From the NCBI RefSeq assembly GCF_030159595.1, contig NZ_BSKJ01000001.1, forward strand, positions 496,001-560,000: 64,000 bases of DNA. The letters are read 5' to 3'. Position 1 is the stretch's first letter, and each line of letters starts with the position of its first letter. This document shows positions 1 through 10,603 of this stretch, piece by piece. Origin of the DNA: Pseudomonas putida (GTDB taxonomy: Bacteria > Pseudomonadota > Gammaproteobacteria > Pseudomonadales > Pseudomonadaceae). Below the pieces are notes generated by a model. That model searched no databases. It saw only the letters and a list, made by a program, of their open reading frames with translations, and was not told where the DNA came from. The position numbers were made by a program, and so were the translations under genes.

Positions 1-1
1 C

Positions 2-760
2 GCCAAGGCCGTGGCCGATGTCGGTTACCCATGCGTGGTCAAGCCGGTGATGAGCTCGTCGGGCAAAGGCCAGAGCCTGCTGCGCAGCGATGCCGACCTG
101 CAGAAGTCATGGGACTATGCCCAGGAAGGCGGTCGCGCCGGCAAGGGCCGGGTGATTGTCGAGGGCTTCATCGACTTCGAATACGAAATCACCCTGCTGA
201 CCGTGCGCCACGTCGGTGGCACCACCTTCCTGGAGCCCGTCGGCCACCGCCAGGAGAAGGGCGACTATCAGGAATCGTGGCAGCCGCAAGCCATGAGCCC
301 GAAAGCGCTGGCCGAGTCGCAGCGTGTGGCCAAGGCGGTTACCGATGCCCTGGGCGGCCGTGGGTTGTTTGGCGTTGAGCTGTTCGTGAAGGGCGATCAG
401 GTGTGGTTCAGCGAAGTGTCGCCGCGCCCGCATGACACTGGACTGGTAACCCTGATTTCCCAGGACCTGTCGCAATTCGCCCTGCATGCCCGTGCCATTC
501 TCGGCCTGCCGATTCCGGTGGTACGTCAGTTTGGCCCGTCGGCATCGGCGGTCATCCTGCCGGAAGGGCAGTCGCAGCAGACCAGCTTCGCCAACCTGGG
601 CGCAGCGCTGAGCGAGCCGGATACGGCCATCCGCCTGTTCGGCAAGCCGGAAATCAATGGCACCCGCCGCATGGGCGTGTGCCTGGCGCGTGATGAATCG
701 GTTGAATTGGCGCGCGCCAAGGCGACCCGTGCATCGCAGGCGGTCAAGGTCGAGTTCTGA
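2..760 (+). CDS. purT: Formate-dependent phosphoribosylglycinamide formyltransferase PurT, C-terminal part
   Basis: PurT uses formate and ATP to formylate GAR in de novo purine synthesis, in the cytoplasm. The 5' end lies outside the window; about 252 residues of a protein that is normally near 390 are present. The visible part holds the end of the ATP-grasp fold: a [14 protein letters not shown] nucleotide loop at the start, then [14 protein letters not shown], the Mg/ATP-binding C-terminal motif of the PurT/PurK family. PurK is shorter and lacks this exact loop, so PurT is preferred. The gene converges on the MFS gene at 800, with a hairpin between them. Confidence 0.93.
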   Translation, partial: AKAVADVGYPCVVKPVMSSSGKGQSLLRSDADLQKSWDYAQEGGRAGKGRVIVEGFIDFEYEITLLTVRHVGGTTFLEPVGHRQEKGDYQESWQPQAMSPKALAESQRVAKAVTDALGGRGLFGVELFVKGDQVWFSEVSPRPHDTGLVTLISQDLSQFALHARAILGLPIPVVRQFGPSASAVILPEGQSQQTSFANLGAALSEPDTAIRLFGKPEINGTRRMGVCLARDESVELARAKATRASQAVKVEF

Positions 761-773
761 TCTGAGACTGTAT

Positions 774-792
774 GGGGCTGCAAAGCAGCCCC
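774..792. terminator. Hairpin between convergent purT and MFS genes
   Basis: GGGGCTGC, loop AAA, GCAGCCCC gives a perfect 8-bp stem. It is followed on the + strand only by a short GGCTTTCT run. Its position in a 39-bp gap between convergent stop codons fits a shared terminator. The same hairpin sequence recurs near 15363-15379. Confidence 0.5.
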
Positions 793-799
793 GGCTTTC

Positions 800-2101
800 T
801 CAAAGTTCGGTATTACGGGTCTCTTTCAGGCACAGTACGGCAATCAGGCTGATCACCGCCGCCACCGATACATAACCCCCTACCCAGCTCAACCCGCCCA
901 TGCTGACCAGCTTCTGGGCAAAGAACGGTGCCGCCGAGGCCCCGACAATCCCCCCCAGGTTATACGCCGCCGAAGCCCCGGTATAACGCACCTGAGTCGG
1001 GAACAACTCGGGCAGCAGTGCCCCCATCGGCGCAAAGGTCACGCCCATCAGGAACAGTTCGATGGCCAGGAACAGCGCCACACCCGTGGTCGAGCCCGAG
1101 GTCAGCAGCGGTTCCATGGTAAAGCCCGACGCCACCGCCAGCAGGCCGCCGACGATCAGCACCGGCTTGCGCCCGTAACGGTCGCTGAGCCAGGCCGACA
1201 GCGGCGTGGCCAGGGCCATGAACACCACCGCGAAGCACAGCAGGCCAAGGAACGTTTCGCGGCTGTAACCCAGCGTGGTCACGCCATAGCTCAGCGAGAA
1301 TACCGTGGAGATATAGAACAGCGCGTAACACACCACCATCGCCGCAGCGCCCAGCAGGGTGGGCACCCAGTAGTTGGAAAACAGCTCGAACACTGGCATT
1401 TTCACCCGCTCCTGGCGAGCGACAGCCTTGGCGAACACCGGGCTTTCTTCGAGCTTCAGGCGCACATACAGGCCCACCAGCACCAGCGCGGCGCTGAGCA
1501 GGAACGGTATACGCCAGCCCCACTCACGGAACTGCTCGTCGCTGAGTGTCAGGGCCAAGGTCAGGAACAGGCCGTTGGCGGCCAAAAAGCCGATCGAAGG
1601 GCCCAACTGCGGAAACATGCCGAACCAGGCGCGCTTGCCTTCCGGGGCGTTCTCGGTGGCCAGCAACGCCGCGCCACCCCATTCACCGCCCAGGCCCAGG
1701 CCTTGGCCAAAGCGCAGCAGGCAGAGGATGATCGGCGCCCACACGCCAATGCTGTCATAGCCCGGCAGCACGCCGATGGCCGTGGTGGAGACGCCCATCA
1801 GCAACAGCGAGGCGACCAGGGTCGATTTGCGGCCGATGCGGTCGCCAAAGTGGCCGAACAGCGCTGAGCCCAGCGGGCGGGCGAGGAAGGCGATGCCGAA
1901 GGTAAGGAAGGCTGCCAGCATTTGCGCGGTGCCCGACCCGGACGGGAAGAACACTGGGCCGATCACCAGGGCCGCGGCGGTGGCGTAGACGTAGAAATCG
2001 TAGAACTCGATGGCAGTGCCGATGAAGCTGGCAGTGGCCACCCGTGCCGGCGAGTTGACCGGCGCTGCAGGCGCTTCGGCATAAGTGCTGCTGGTTGTCA
2101 T
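800..2101 (-). CDS. MFS transporter, metabolite:H+ symporter (MHS) family
   Basis: Inner-membrane 12-helix permease of 433 residues, predicted to import an organic acid or similar solute with protons. The N-terminal segment IGTAIEFYDFYVYATAAALV is the characteristic first helix of the MHS group (ProP, ShiA, KgtP). The loop 2-3 motif GHFGDRIGRKS and its second-half counterpart SDRYGRKPVL are the MFS signatures. I chose ATG 2101 because an AGGGA sits 8 bases upstream and the protein then starts MTTSSTYAE. The frame stays open to 2257 but that extension is Pro/Arg-rich and unlike a transporter. Substrate unknown. It is transcribed alone after a 273-bp gap. Confidence 0.88.
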   Translation of the reverse strand: MTTSSTYAEAPAAPVNSPARVATASFIGTAIEFYDFYVYATAAALVIGPVFFPSGSGTAQMLAAFLTFGIAFLARPLGSALFGHFGDRIGRKSTLVASLLLMGVSTTAIGVLPGYDSIGVWAPIILCLLRFGQGLGLGGEWGGAALLATENAPEGKRAWFGMFPQLGPSIGFLAANGLFLTLALTLSDEQFREWGWRIPFLLSAALVLVGLYVRLKLEESPVFAKAVARQERVKMPVFELFSNYWVPTLLGAAAMVVCYALFYISTVFSLSYGVTTLGYSRETFLGLLCFAVVFMALATPLSAWLSDRYGRKPVLIVGGLLAVASGFTMEPLLTSGSTTGVALFLAIELFLMGVTFAPMGALLPELFPTQVRYTGASAAYNLGGIVGASAAPFFAQKLVSMGGLSWVGGYVSVAAVISLIAVLCLKETRNTEL

Positions 2102-2374
2102 TAAGTAGGTCCCTGACAGTCTGGTCCAGCTCCATGGGCATGGCCCGCGCGCTGCGCTGAGCAAAGGGCAGGCAGGGTTGCGCGGACGCCGGAGCGTTTT
2201 GTTGTTGTGTGCGCCCGACTGACGATAGCCCAAGGGGGGTAGGGGCGGGGCGGGCACTGTTCGGGGTGTTGAAGCAGGACCGCGGGGCGTGTCAGTGGAG
2301 CGGACTGGCCGTGGAACGCCGGGTGCGGGTAGCAGGCGTGACGGCGGGGCTGGGTAAGCGTGACCCGAGTATAG

Positions 2375-3580
2375 CTATCGGGTCACGGTCCACACCAGTA
2401 CCTTGCTGGCACAATTGTCCTCTGTTTCGAGGATTTCCAGGCGATAGCGGCCGATCTTCAGGCAAACGGCGCTTTCCGGGATGCTTTCCAGCGCTTCGGT
2501 CACCAGCCCGTTGAGGGTTTTCGGCCCGCCGTCGCAGGGCAGGTGCCAGCCCAGGGTACGGTTGATTTCGCGCAGCGAGGCGTTGCCATCGATGACGAAG
2601 GTGCCATCGGGCTGCGGGTGGACGTGGGGGTTTTCCAGGCTCTGTTCGTCCTCGAACTCGCCAACGATCTCTTCGAGGATGTCTTCCAGGGTGACGATGC
2701 CCTGCACCTCGCCGTACTCGTCCACCACCACACCCAGCCGGCGCTGTTGCTTGTGGAAGTTCAGCAGCTGCATTTGCAGGGGCGTGCTTTCCGGCACGAA
2801 ATAGGGTTCGTAGCAGGCGCTGTGCAGCGCTTCCAGGGTCAGTTCAGCCTTGGGCAGCAGGTGGCTGATCAGCTTGGTGTTGAGGATTGCTTCAACCTGG
2901 TTGATATCGTTGTGGTAGACCGGCAGGCGGGTGTGGCGGCTGACGATCAACTGCTCGATGATGCGTTCGATCGGCTCGTCGAGGTTGATGCCGTCCACTT
3001 CGTTGCGCGGCACCAGGATGTCGTTGACGGTGACCTTGTCCAGCGACTGCAGGCCGTCGAGCAGGCCGTGGCGGGCTGTTTCGTGCTCCTCGTCTTCGTC
3101 GTAATCGTCGGCTTCCTGCGGATGCAGGGCCACGGCCGTGGGTTGCACGCGGAACGGGCGCAGGAGCAGCTTGGCGAAACCGTCCAGCAGGCAGGCCAGC
3201 GGCTGCAGCAGGGCGAGGGGCACTTTCAGCAGGCTGGTACCGAGGCTGACGCAGGCTTGCGGGTTACGCCGGGCCAGGCGCCGCGGCATGTACTCGGCAA
3301 ACACCAGCAAGGTGAGGGTGGCGGCCAGCCCTGCCAGCCAGAAGCCGTGTTCGCCACTATGGCGCTGGCCTACCAGGCAGGCCAGGCCCAGCACCAGCAG
3401 TTTGCCCAGGCTGGCGCACAGCACCAGGGCCTGTGCCGGGAGCACGGGCTGGCCGTCATCAAGGGTGCGCAGCGAGCCATTGAGCAGCAGGCGGGCGGCA
3501 TCCACCGTGGTGAACAGCGCCGACCATAGCAGTGCCAGTGCCAGGGTGCCGATTAGCGGTGCGTACGGCAGTGTGTCCAT
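2375..3580 (-). CDS. CNNM/CorC-type membrane protein with CBS domains
   Basis: A 401-residue protein with the CNNM (DUF21) plus CBS-pair plus CorC/HlyC-C layout. Hydrophobic helices occupy about residues 1-130, including the LGLACLVGQR and ATLTLLVFAEYMPRR segments. A CBS pair follows (about 190-310; VNDILVPRNEVDGI and VDEYGEVQGIVTLEDILEEI), then a C-terminal transporter-associated domain (about 325-400) carrying the GTFVIDGNASLREINR motif. Family members act in Mg2+/Co2+ homeostasis. An acidic DDYDEDEEHE stretch precedes the CBS pair. It lies 9 bp downstream of the YpjD gene on the same strand, so the two are probably cotranscribed. Confidence 0.87.
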   Translation of the reverse strand: MDTLPYAPLIGTLALALLWSALFTTVDAARLLLNGSLRTLDDGQPVLPAQALVLCASLGKLLVLGLACLVGQRHSGEHGFWLAGLAATLTLLVFAEYMPRRLARRNPQACVSLGTSLLKVPLALLQPLACLLDGFAKLLLRPFRVQPTAVALHPQEADDYDEDEEHETARHGLLDGLQSLDKVTVNDILVPRNEVDGINLDEPIERIIEQLIVSRHTRLPVYHNDINQVEAILNTKLISHLLPKAELTLEALHSACYEPYFVPESTPLQMQLLNFHKQQRRLGVVVDEYGEVQGIVTLEDILEEIVGEFEDEQSLENPHVHPQPDGTFVIDGNASLREINRTLGWHLPCDGGPKTLNGLVTEALESIPESAVCLKIGRYRLEILETEDNCASKVLVWTVTR

Positions 3581-3589
3581 GAGCGGCCG

Positions 3590-4399
3590 TCAGATATGCA
3601 GGATGAATTCGCGAACCAGCTTGCTGCCGAAATAGGCCAGCATCAGCAGGCAGAAGCCGGCCAGCGTCCAGCGGATGGCCTTGTGGCCACGCCAGCCCAG
3701 GCGGGTACGGCCCCACAGCAGTACGCTGAACACCACCCAGGCGACACAGGCCAGCAAGGTCTTGTGTACCAGGTGCTGGGCGAACAGGTTGTCGAGGAAC
3801 AGCCAGCCGGAGATCAGCGACAGCGACAGCAGGCACCAGCCGGCCCAGAGGAAGCCGAACAGCAGGCTTTCCATGGTTTGCAGGGGCGGGAAGTTGCGGA
3901 TCAGTCCGGACGGGTGCTTGTTCTTCAGCTGGCGGTCCTGCAGCAGCAGCAGCAGCGACTGGAACACCGCGATGGTGAACAGCCCGTACGCAAGGATCGA
4001 CAGCAGGATATGCGCAAGGATGCCCGGCTCTTCGTTGATCAGCGGTACTGTGCCAGGTGGCGCGAACTGCGCCAGCAGCGCCGTCACCGCGCCCAGTGGA
4101 AACAGCAGCGCCAGCAGGTTTTCCACCGGGATGCGCAGGCAGGCGATGAGGGTCAGGGTGATGACCGCCACGGCGATCAGGCTGGCGGCGCTGAAGAAGT
4201 CCAGGCTCAGGCCCAGCGGGGTGATCAGCTGGAAGAACAGCGCACCGGCCTGGGCCAGCACCGCGAAGGCGCCCAGCAGGCCAAGCAGGCGCTTGTCGGC
4301 CTTGCGGCCCTGGGCGAGGTGCGTGCCCTGGTAGATGGCTGCGGCTATATATAGGCCAGCGGCGATCAGGTTGGGGATGAGGCTGGGTGAGGAGACCAT
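3590..4399 (-). CDS. ypjD: YpjD-like inner-membrane protein, cytochrome c assembly (CcsA) domain
   Basis: A 269-residue polytopic protein with about eight hydrophobic helices. It shows the CcsA/HemX fold features: a GILAHILLSILAYGLFTIAVFQ helix region (about 125-146), where the histidine is the expected haem-ligand type residue, and a C-terminal HLVHKTLLACVAWVVF. Known CcsA proteins handle haem during cytochrome c maturation. YpjD itself is of unproven function. It is divergent from ffh, a gene order I recognise from other gammaproteobacteria. The following CNNM gene starts 9 bp after its stop. Confidence 0.85.
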   Translation of the reverse strand: MVSSPSLIPNLIAAGLYIAAAIYQGTHLAQGRKADKRLLGLLGAFAVLAQAGALFFQLITPLGLSLDFFSAASLIAVAVITLTLIACLRIPVENLLALLFPLGAVTALLAQFAPPGTVPLINEEPGILAHILLSILAYGLFTIAVFQSLLLLLQDRQLKNKHPSGLIRNFPPLQTMESLLFGFLWAGWCLLSLSLISGWLFLDNLFAQHLVHKTLLACVAWVVFSVLLWGRTRLGWRGHKAIRWTLAGFCLLMLAYFGSKLVREFILHI

Positions 4400-4473
4400 A
4401 AGTCCTGGGTGGAGAGCCTTAAAGAGACGGAGTTTGGCATAGATTCCGCCGCTCTAGGAAGACTGGCAGACCG

Positions 4474-4503
4474 TGTGGGAGCGGGCTTGCCCGTGAAGAG
4501 GCC
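4474..4503. repeat. Single REP element
   Basis: TGTGGGAGCGGGCTTGCCCG followed by TGAAGAGGCC matches the P. putida REP consensus with one change (CGTGAAG in place of CGCGAAG). It sits alone, without an inverted partner, in the ypjD/ffh divergent region. Confidence 0.8.
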
Positions 4504-4564
4504 ATTACAGCCACCGAATATCCCCCAGACCACCACCAAGGTGTGCGCCGCCGTCGCACTTCGC

Positions 4565-4570
4565 TATAAT
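4565..4570 (+). promoter_or_regulatory. Candidate -10 box for ffh
   Basis: A perfect TATAAT in otherwise GC-rich sequence, 86 bases before the ffh ATG. No good -35 hexamer is visible 16-18 bases upstream, so the assignment rests on the -10 alone. Confidence 0.45.
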
Positions 4571-4655
4571 CGCCGCCTTGCTGTGCCCGGCGGGTGTGTA
4601 TTTCCCCCAGGGTGCCTGACAAACCTCGGCTTTTACTGGGCCTGAAAGGATCACC

Positions 4656-6032
<1,377 letters not shown>

Positions 6033-6043
6033 ACCTCTATTCC

Positions 6044-6073
6044 GGGCGCCTGCCTTTTGTCGGGCAGGCGCCC
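6044..6073 (+). terminator. Hairpin downstream of ffh
   Basis: GGGCGCCTGCC, 8-base loop, GGCAGGCGCCC forms an 11-bp stem 11 bases after the ffh stop. No T-tract follows, so it may be a weak terminator or an RNA-stability element. Confidence 0.4.
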
Positions 6074-6165
6074 AGAACCCCCGCCTTGGCGGGGCAACGG
6101 CCGCGGATTTCGCGGCGCAACCGGCAAATCTGGACGGTGGGGCAATGCCTTGCCGAAAAAGTCAT

Positions 6166-6196
6166 TTGCAAATGTCCGTGTATTCCCCGAGAATAT
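6166..6196 (+). promoter_or_regulatory. Weak candidate promoter for rpsP operon
   Basis: TTGCAA (6166-6171) and GAATAT (6191-6196) lie in an AT-richer island about 90 bases before rpsP. The 19-base spacing is long and neither box is perfect. The 248-bp gap after ffh makes a separate rpsP promoter plausible. Confidence 0.3.
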
Positions 6197-6280
6197 GCGG
6201 CCTTTTGGGCACCCGTGTGCCTATTTGGCATTCAGATTTGCAGTACAAACTGCAACACCGACTATAGGAACGATGTTCAC

Positions 6281-6532
6281 ATGGTAACCATTCGTCTGGC
6301 CCGTGGCGGCTCGAAAAAGCGCCCATTCTACCACCTGACCGTGACCAACTCGCGTAACGCCCGTGACGGCCGTTTCGTTGAGCGCGTTGGCTTCTTCAAC
6401 CCGATCGCATCGGGCGCCGAAGTCAAGCTGTCGGTCAACCAAGAGCGCGTCACCTACTGGCTGAGCCAGGGCGCACAGCCGTCTGAGCGCGTTGCTCAGC
6501 TGCTGAAGGACGCTGCCAAGGCCGCTGCCTGA
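6281..6532 (+). CDS. rpsP: 30S ribosomal protein bS16
   Basis: An 83-residue protein beginning [19 protein letters not shown], the diagnostic N-terminus of bS16, which helps assemble the 5' domain of 16S rRNA in the small subunit. The frame is open further upstream, but ATG 6281 gives the family length. First gene of the rpsP-rimM-trmD-rplS operon, 5 bp before rimM. Confidence 0.98.
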   Translation: MVTIRLARGGSKKRPFYHLTVTNSRNARDGRFVERVGFFNPIASGAEVKLSVNQERVTYWLSQGAQPSERVAQLLKDAAKAAA

Positions 6533-6537
6533 ACAGT

Positions 6538-7074
6538 ATGAACGCGACGCCAGAAAAGGCTGATGACCTCATCGTCGTTGGCAAGATTTTTTCGGTTCAC
6601 GGCGTTCGCGGCGAGGTGAAGGTGTATTCCTTTACCGATCCGATTGAAAACCTGTTGGATTATCCGCGCTGGACGCTTCGGCACGAAGGCAAGGTAAAGC
6701 AGGTCGAGCTGGTCAGCGGTCGTGGCTCCCAAAAGGGCCTGGTCGTGAAGCTGAAAGGTCTCGAGGATCGTGACGAAGCCCGTCTTCTGAGCGGTTACGA
6801 AATCTGCATTGCGCGGAGCCTTTTGCCCAACTTGGCTGCCGACGAGTACTACTGGTACCAGTTGGAAGGCCTGAAGGTCATCAACCAGGACGAACAGCTG
6901 TTCGGCAAGGTCGATCACCTGTTGGAGACCGGTGCGAACGATGTAATGGTGGTCAAGCCCTGCGCAGGCAGCCTGGATGATCGCGAGCGTCTGTTGCCCT
7001 ATACGGCGCAATGCGTGCTCAACATCGACCTGGAAGCAGGCGTGATGCGGGTTGAATGGGACGCGGACTTCTAA
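6538..7074 (+). CDS. rimM: Ribosome maturation factor RimM
   Basis: RimM binds uS19 and helps 30S head assembly. The protein has 178 residues: an N-terminal beta-barrel (about 10-95; VVGKIFSVHGVRGEVKVYSF) and a C-terminal PRC-barrel (about 100-178) with the family signature YYWYQLEGLKV. It sits between rpsP (5-bp gap) and trmD (3-bp gap), and translation is probably coupled. Confidence 0.97.
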   Translation: MNATPEKADDLIVVGKIFSVHGVRGEVKVYSFTDPIENLLDYPRWTLRHEGKVKQVELVSGRGSQKGLVVKLKGLEDRDEARLLSGYEICIARSLLPNLAADEYYWYQLEGLKVINQDEQLFGKVDHLLETGANDVMVVKPCAGSLDDRERLLPYTAQCVLNIDLEAGVMRVEWDADF

Positions 7075-7077
7075 ACG

Positions 7078-7830
7078 ATGGGTAACCTTCGCGTAGACGT
7101 CATCACGTTGTTCCCCGAGATGTTCTCGGCCATCACGGAGTACGGCATTACCAGCCGCGCGGTGAAACAGGGGTTGCTTCAGGTGACTTGCTGGAACCCG
7201 CGGGACTACACCACAGATCGTCACCACACGGTAGATGATCGGCCGTTTGGCGGTGGTCCGGGCATGGTGATGAAAATCAAGCCTCTGGAAGACGCCTTGG
7301 TTAGCGCCAGGCAAGCGACCGGAGCAGCGGCGAAGGTGATCTACCTTTCGCCACAAGGCCGCAAGCTGACTCAGCAGGCGGTCAAAGGCCTGGCCGAACA
7401 GGAATCGTTGATCCTGATCGCCGGTCGTTATGAAGGCATCGACGAGCGCTTTATCGAGGCTCATGTCGATGAGGAGTGGTCGATTGGTGACTATGTGCTT
7501 TCAGGTGGCGAGCTGCCGGCCATGGTACTGATCGATGCGGTTACACGGCTGCTGCCCGGAGCTTTAGGGCATGTGGACTCGGCGGAAGAGGATTCCTTCA
7601 CCGACGGTCTGCTCGATTGCCCGCACTACACCCGACCTGAGGTGTATGCGGATCAGCGTGTTCCCGACGTGTTGCTAAGTGGCAACCATGCACATATCCG
7701 GCGTTGGAGGATGAAGCAGTCCCTTGGTAGGACCTTCGAACGACGCGCCGATCTTCTGGAAAGTCGCTCGCTTTCTGGAGAAGAGAAGAAGCTGCTCGAG
7801 GAATACCTCCGCGAGCGGGACGATAGTTAA
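7078..7830 (+). CDS. trmD: tRNA (guanine37-N1)-methyltransferase TrmD
   Basis: TrmD methylates G37 of tRNAs that read codons with a 5'-CNN pattern, and so prevents +1 frameshifting. The protein has 250 residues of the SPOUT fold. The trefoil-knot SAM site is visible as [11 protein letters not shown] and [15 protein letters not shown], and the tRNA-binding C-terminal domain follows [11 protein letters not shown]. It starts 3 bp after rimM. Confidence 0.98.
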   Translation: MGNLRVDVITLFPEMFSAITEYGITSRAVKQGLLQVTCWNPRDYTTDRHHTVDDRPFGGGPGMVMKIKPLEDALVSARQATGAAAKVIYLSPQGRKLTQQAVKGLAEQESLILIAGRYEGIDERFIEAHVDEEWSIGDYVLSGGELPAMVLIDAVTRLLPGALGHVDSAEEDSFTDGLLDCPHYTRPEVYADQRVPDVLLSGNHAHIRRWRMKQSLGRTFERRADLLESRSLSGEEKKLLEEYLRERDDS

Positions 7831-7872
7831 ACGTATCGATGGTGGATCGCGTATCCATCTTAGGAGCACAGC

Positions 7873-8223
7873 ATGACCAACAAGATCATCCAGCAGCTCG
7901 AAGCCGAGCAGATGAGCAAGGAAATCCCGACCTTCGCACCAGGCGACACCGTTGTCGTTCAGGTTAAAGTGAAGGAAGGCGAGCGTTCCCGTCTGCAGGC
8001 GTTCGAAGGCGTTGTTATCGCCAAGCGTAACCGCGGTCTGAACAGCGCTTTCACCGTGCGCAAGATCTCCAGCGGCGTTGGCGTAGAGCGTACCTTCCAG
8101 ACCTACAGCCCGCAAATCGACAGCCTGGCCGTGAAACGTCGTGGTGACGTGCGTAAAGCCAAGCTGTACTACCTGCGCGACCTGTCCGGCAAAGCCGCTC
8201 GCATCAAGGAAAAACTGTCCTGA
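7873..8223 (+). CDS. rplS: 50S ribosomal protein bL19
   Basis: A 116-residue protein of the L19 family, located at the subunit interface. Visible family motifs are [20 protein letters not shown] and [17 protein letters not shown] precedes the ATG. Last gene of the rpsP operon, closed by the strong terminator at 8260. Confidence 0.98.
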   Translation: MTNKIIQQLEAEQMSKEIPTFAPGDTVVVQVKVKEGERSRLQAFEGVVIAKRNRGLNSAFTVRKISSGVGVERTFQTYSPQIDSLAVKRRGDVRKAKLYYLRDLSGKAARIKEKLS

Positions 8224-8259
8224 GTACAGTTTGCCTGGTGGCCGAGGCCGCCTAGCGAG

Positions 8260-8287
8260 AAAAAAGCAGCCTTCGGGCTGCTTTTTT
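8260..8287 (+). terminator. Intrinsic terminator of the rpsP-rplS operon
   Basis: AAAAAAGCAGCC, loop TTCG, GGCTGCTTTTTT: a 12-bp stem with a UUCG-type tetraloop and a six-T tract. It is the clearest intrinsic terminator in the window, 36 bases past rplS. Confidence 0.92.
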
Positions 8288-8317
8288 GCGTTTTGAACCC
8301 CCGAAAATGTGAATACC

Positions 8318-8725
8318 ATGACTACCCGAGACCAGGAAATCCAGCGCCGCACCGAGATGTCGGTGACCCGCGTGACCAAGGCGGTGTTCCCCAACACCAC
8401 CAACCACCACAACACCTTGTTCGGCGGCACTGCCCTGGCCTGGATGGACGAAGTCTCGTTCATTGCCGCCACGCGCTTCTGCCGCCTGCCGCTGGTGACC
8501 GTGTCCACCGACCGTATCGACTTCAAGCACCCGATTCCGGCGGGCTCGATCGTCGAACTGGTGGGCACGGTGATCAAGGTTGGCAATACCAGCCTGCAGG
8601 TGCAGGTGGACGTGTTTGTCGAGAACATGTACCTGGACGGCCGCGAACGGGCGATTCACGGTGTGTTCAGCTTCGTCGCGATCGATGAGGACAAGCGCCC
8701 GGTGCCGGTGCTGCCGGGCGCCTGA
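8318..8725 (+). CDS. Acyl-CoA thioesterase, hotdog fold (YciA/BFIT-like)
   Basis: A 135-residue single-hotdog thioesterase predicted to hydrolyse acyl-CoA to free acid and CoA. The family signature is TNHHNTLFGGTALAWMDEVS (about 27-46), where Asn and Asp line the active site. HPIPAGSIVELVGTV and an FVAIDED strand complete the fold. I chose ATG 8318; an in-frame GTG at 8309 adds three residues and neither has a clear Shine-Dalgarno. Acyl specificity cannot be read from sequence. Confidence 0.85.
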   Translation: MTTRDQEIQRRTEMSVTRVTKAVFPNTTNHHNTLFGGTALAWMDEVSFIAATRFCRLPLVTVSTDRIDFKHPIPAGSIVELVGTVIKVGNTSLQVQVDVFVENMYLDGRERAIHGVFSFVAIDEDKRPVPVLPGA

Positions 8726-8728
8726 GTG

Positions 8729-10535
8729 TCAGGGCTCCGGGGCTGGCTCGATCAACGCCACCAGGGTCCATCCCGGTTGCGGCTGTAACGGGTTGTCGGG
8801 GCTGGCTACATGTACCCAGCCATGCCCGTCGCGAGCGAACAGCACATGCGCACGCTCGCCATGCAGTGCCTGGTAGGCATCCCAGCCAAAGCCTTCGGTC
8901 AGGTTGGTGCTGTACAGTTCGGCGCCCTGATGCAGGCGGTTGGCCAGTTGCAGATAGGTCATCGGGCTGGCCCCCAGTAGATGCCCCCGATGCTCTTCGG
9001 CAGCTCGGTGCTTGTCGCTACGCTGCTTCTCCAGGCCGCTGGCCAGCACGAACAGCCGGCCGTGCCCGAAGTCATGGCGGAACCTGGCGCAGGCCAACGC
9101 ATTGATTTCGCCGGCGGGGGACAGGCCCAGCAAGTGCCCGAGGCCGACCAGGTCCAGGTGGGCATCGGCATGCTGCGAGGCGGGGTTGCCAAAATAGGTC
9201 GGTAGCCCGTCCATGCGCGCGGCGCGAATGTTTTCCCAGCTGGAATCCGTCAGCAAAACCCGGCAGCCCAATTGTTGCAGGGCTTTGGCGATGGCCCGGG
9301 CTGGCCCGTTGGCCCCGACGATGAGAAACCCGCTGGGGGCCGGTTCAGCGACCTGAAGCAGGCGTGCCAGCGGCCTGGCCGTGGCACTTTGCAAAACCAC
9401 GGTGCCGATGATCACGGCGAAGGTCAGCGGCACCAGCAGCAGGGCATCCTGATGCCCGGCCTGGTGCAGGCGGATGGCGAAGATCGCCGAAACCGCGGCG
9501 GCAACGATGCCGCGTGGCGCTATCCAGGCCAGCAATGCACGTTCCCGCCAGCTCAGTGTCGAGCCCAGTGTGGCCAGCCATACGTTGAGCGGGCGCGCCA
9601 GCAGCTGGATCACCAGCAACAGCGCCAGTACCGCTGGGCCAAGGCCGAGAAGAGCATGCAGGTCGAGGCGCGCGGCCAGCAGGATGAACAGGCCGGAAAT
9701 CAGCAGCACGCTGAGGTTTTCCTTGAAGTGCAGGATCTGCCGCACATCCACCCCGCGCATGTTGGCCAGCCACATGCCCATCACGGTCACCGCCAACAGC
9801 CCGGACTCGTGCACGATCTGGTTGGCGGCGATGAAAATACCCAGCACCGCCGCCAGTGATGCGAGGTTGTGCAGGTACTCCGGCAGCCACTGCTCGCGCA
9901 TGATCTGCCCCAGCAGCCAACCCCCCGGCTGCGCCCAGGGCTGTGCCGCAGAAAATGACGCCGGCGAAGGTGGTGAGGCTCTGGACCAAGCCGTTGCCGT
10001 CGCCGCTGGCAATGATGAAGCTGTACACCACCACGGCGAGCAGAGCGCCGATCGGGTCGATCATGATCCCTTCCCAGCGCAGGATGTTGGCGATTGTCGA
10101 CTTTGGCCGTACCACGCGCAGCATGGGCACGATCACCGTGGGGCCGGTGACCAGGGTCAGGGTGCCGAACAGAATCGCCAGCGGCCAGTCGAACCCCAGC
10201 AGCGAGTGGGTTGCCAGGGCGATCACCAGCCAGGTGACCAGCGCGCCCACCGTGACCAAGCGGTGCACCACGCTGCCGATCTCGCGCCATTGCGACAAGT
10301 GCAGGGTGAGGCTGCCTTCGAACAGGATCAGCGCCACTGCCAGCGACACCAGCGGCATCAGCAGTGGGCCGAACAATGCCTCGGGGTCGAGCCAGCCCAG
10401 CGTTGGGCCGGCGACGATCCCGGCCAGCAGCAGAAACAGAATCGCTGGTAGCTTCAGGCGCCAGGCCAGCCATTGACACGCGAGTGCAGCGGCGCCGATG
10501 CCGCCGACGCTTAGTAGTATCTGCTCTTCGCTCAT
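8729..10535 (-). pseudogene. Na+/H+ antiporter (CPA1-like) with RCK-like tail, interrupted by a one-base frameshift
   Basis: Two minus-strand frames together encode one protein of about 600 residues. The 5' part (10535 to about 9926) starts MSEEQILLSVGGIGAAALAC and carries the antiporter core: LAGIVAGPTLGWLDPE, LILFEGSLTLHL, TLTLVTGPTVIVPMLR and the DPIGALLAVVVYS helix. The 3' part (about 9925 to 8729) continues with WLLGQIMREQWLPEYLHNLA, more helices, and a TrkA-N/RCK-like domain (GFLIVGANGPARAIAKALQQ). The switch occurs at six Cs at 9921-9926 (G6 on the coding strand). Removing one base restores GAAGGWLLGQ. Family members exchange Na+ or K+ for H+ at the inner membrane. The change may be a real mutation, a slippage switch, or a sequencing error. 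Both halves otherwise look intact. Confidence 0.82.
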
Positions 10536-10603
10536 GTGGGCTCCCTATGCCTGCGCTGTTATGAAAGACTAAGCGTCAATCCGCCGTTTGCCACCGAGTT
10601 TTC

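Noticed and set aside
2543..3529. Plus-strand open frame of 328 codons
   Set aside because: Antisense shadow of the CNNM/CBS gene, with Gln/Val-rich low-complexity translation and no start signal.
8309..8317. GTG start for the thioesterase
   Set aside because: Possible, but ATG 8318 gives a family-like N-terminus and neither start has a clear Shine-Dalgarno; ATG was preferred.
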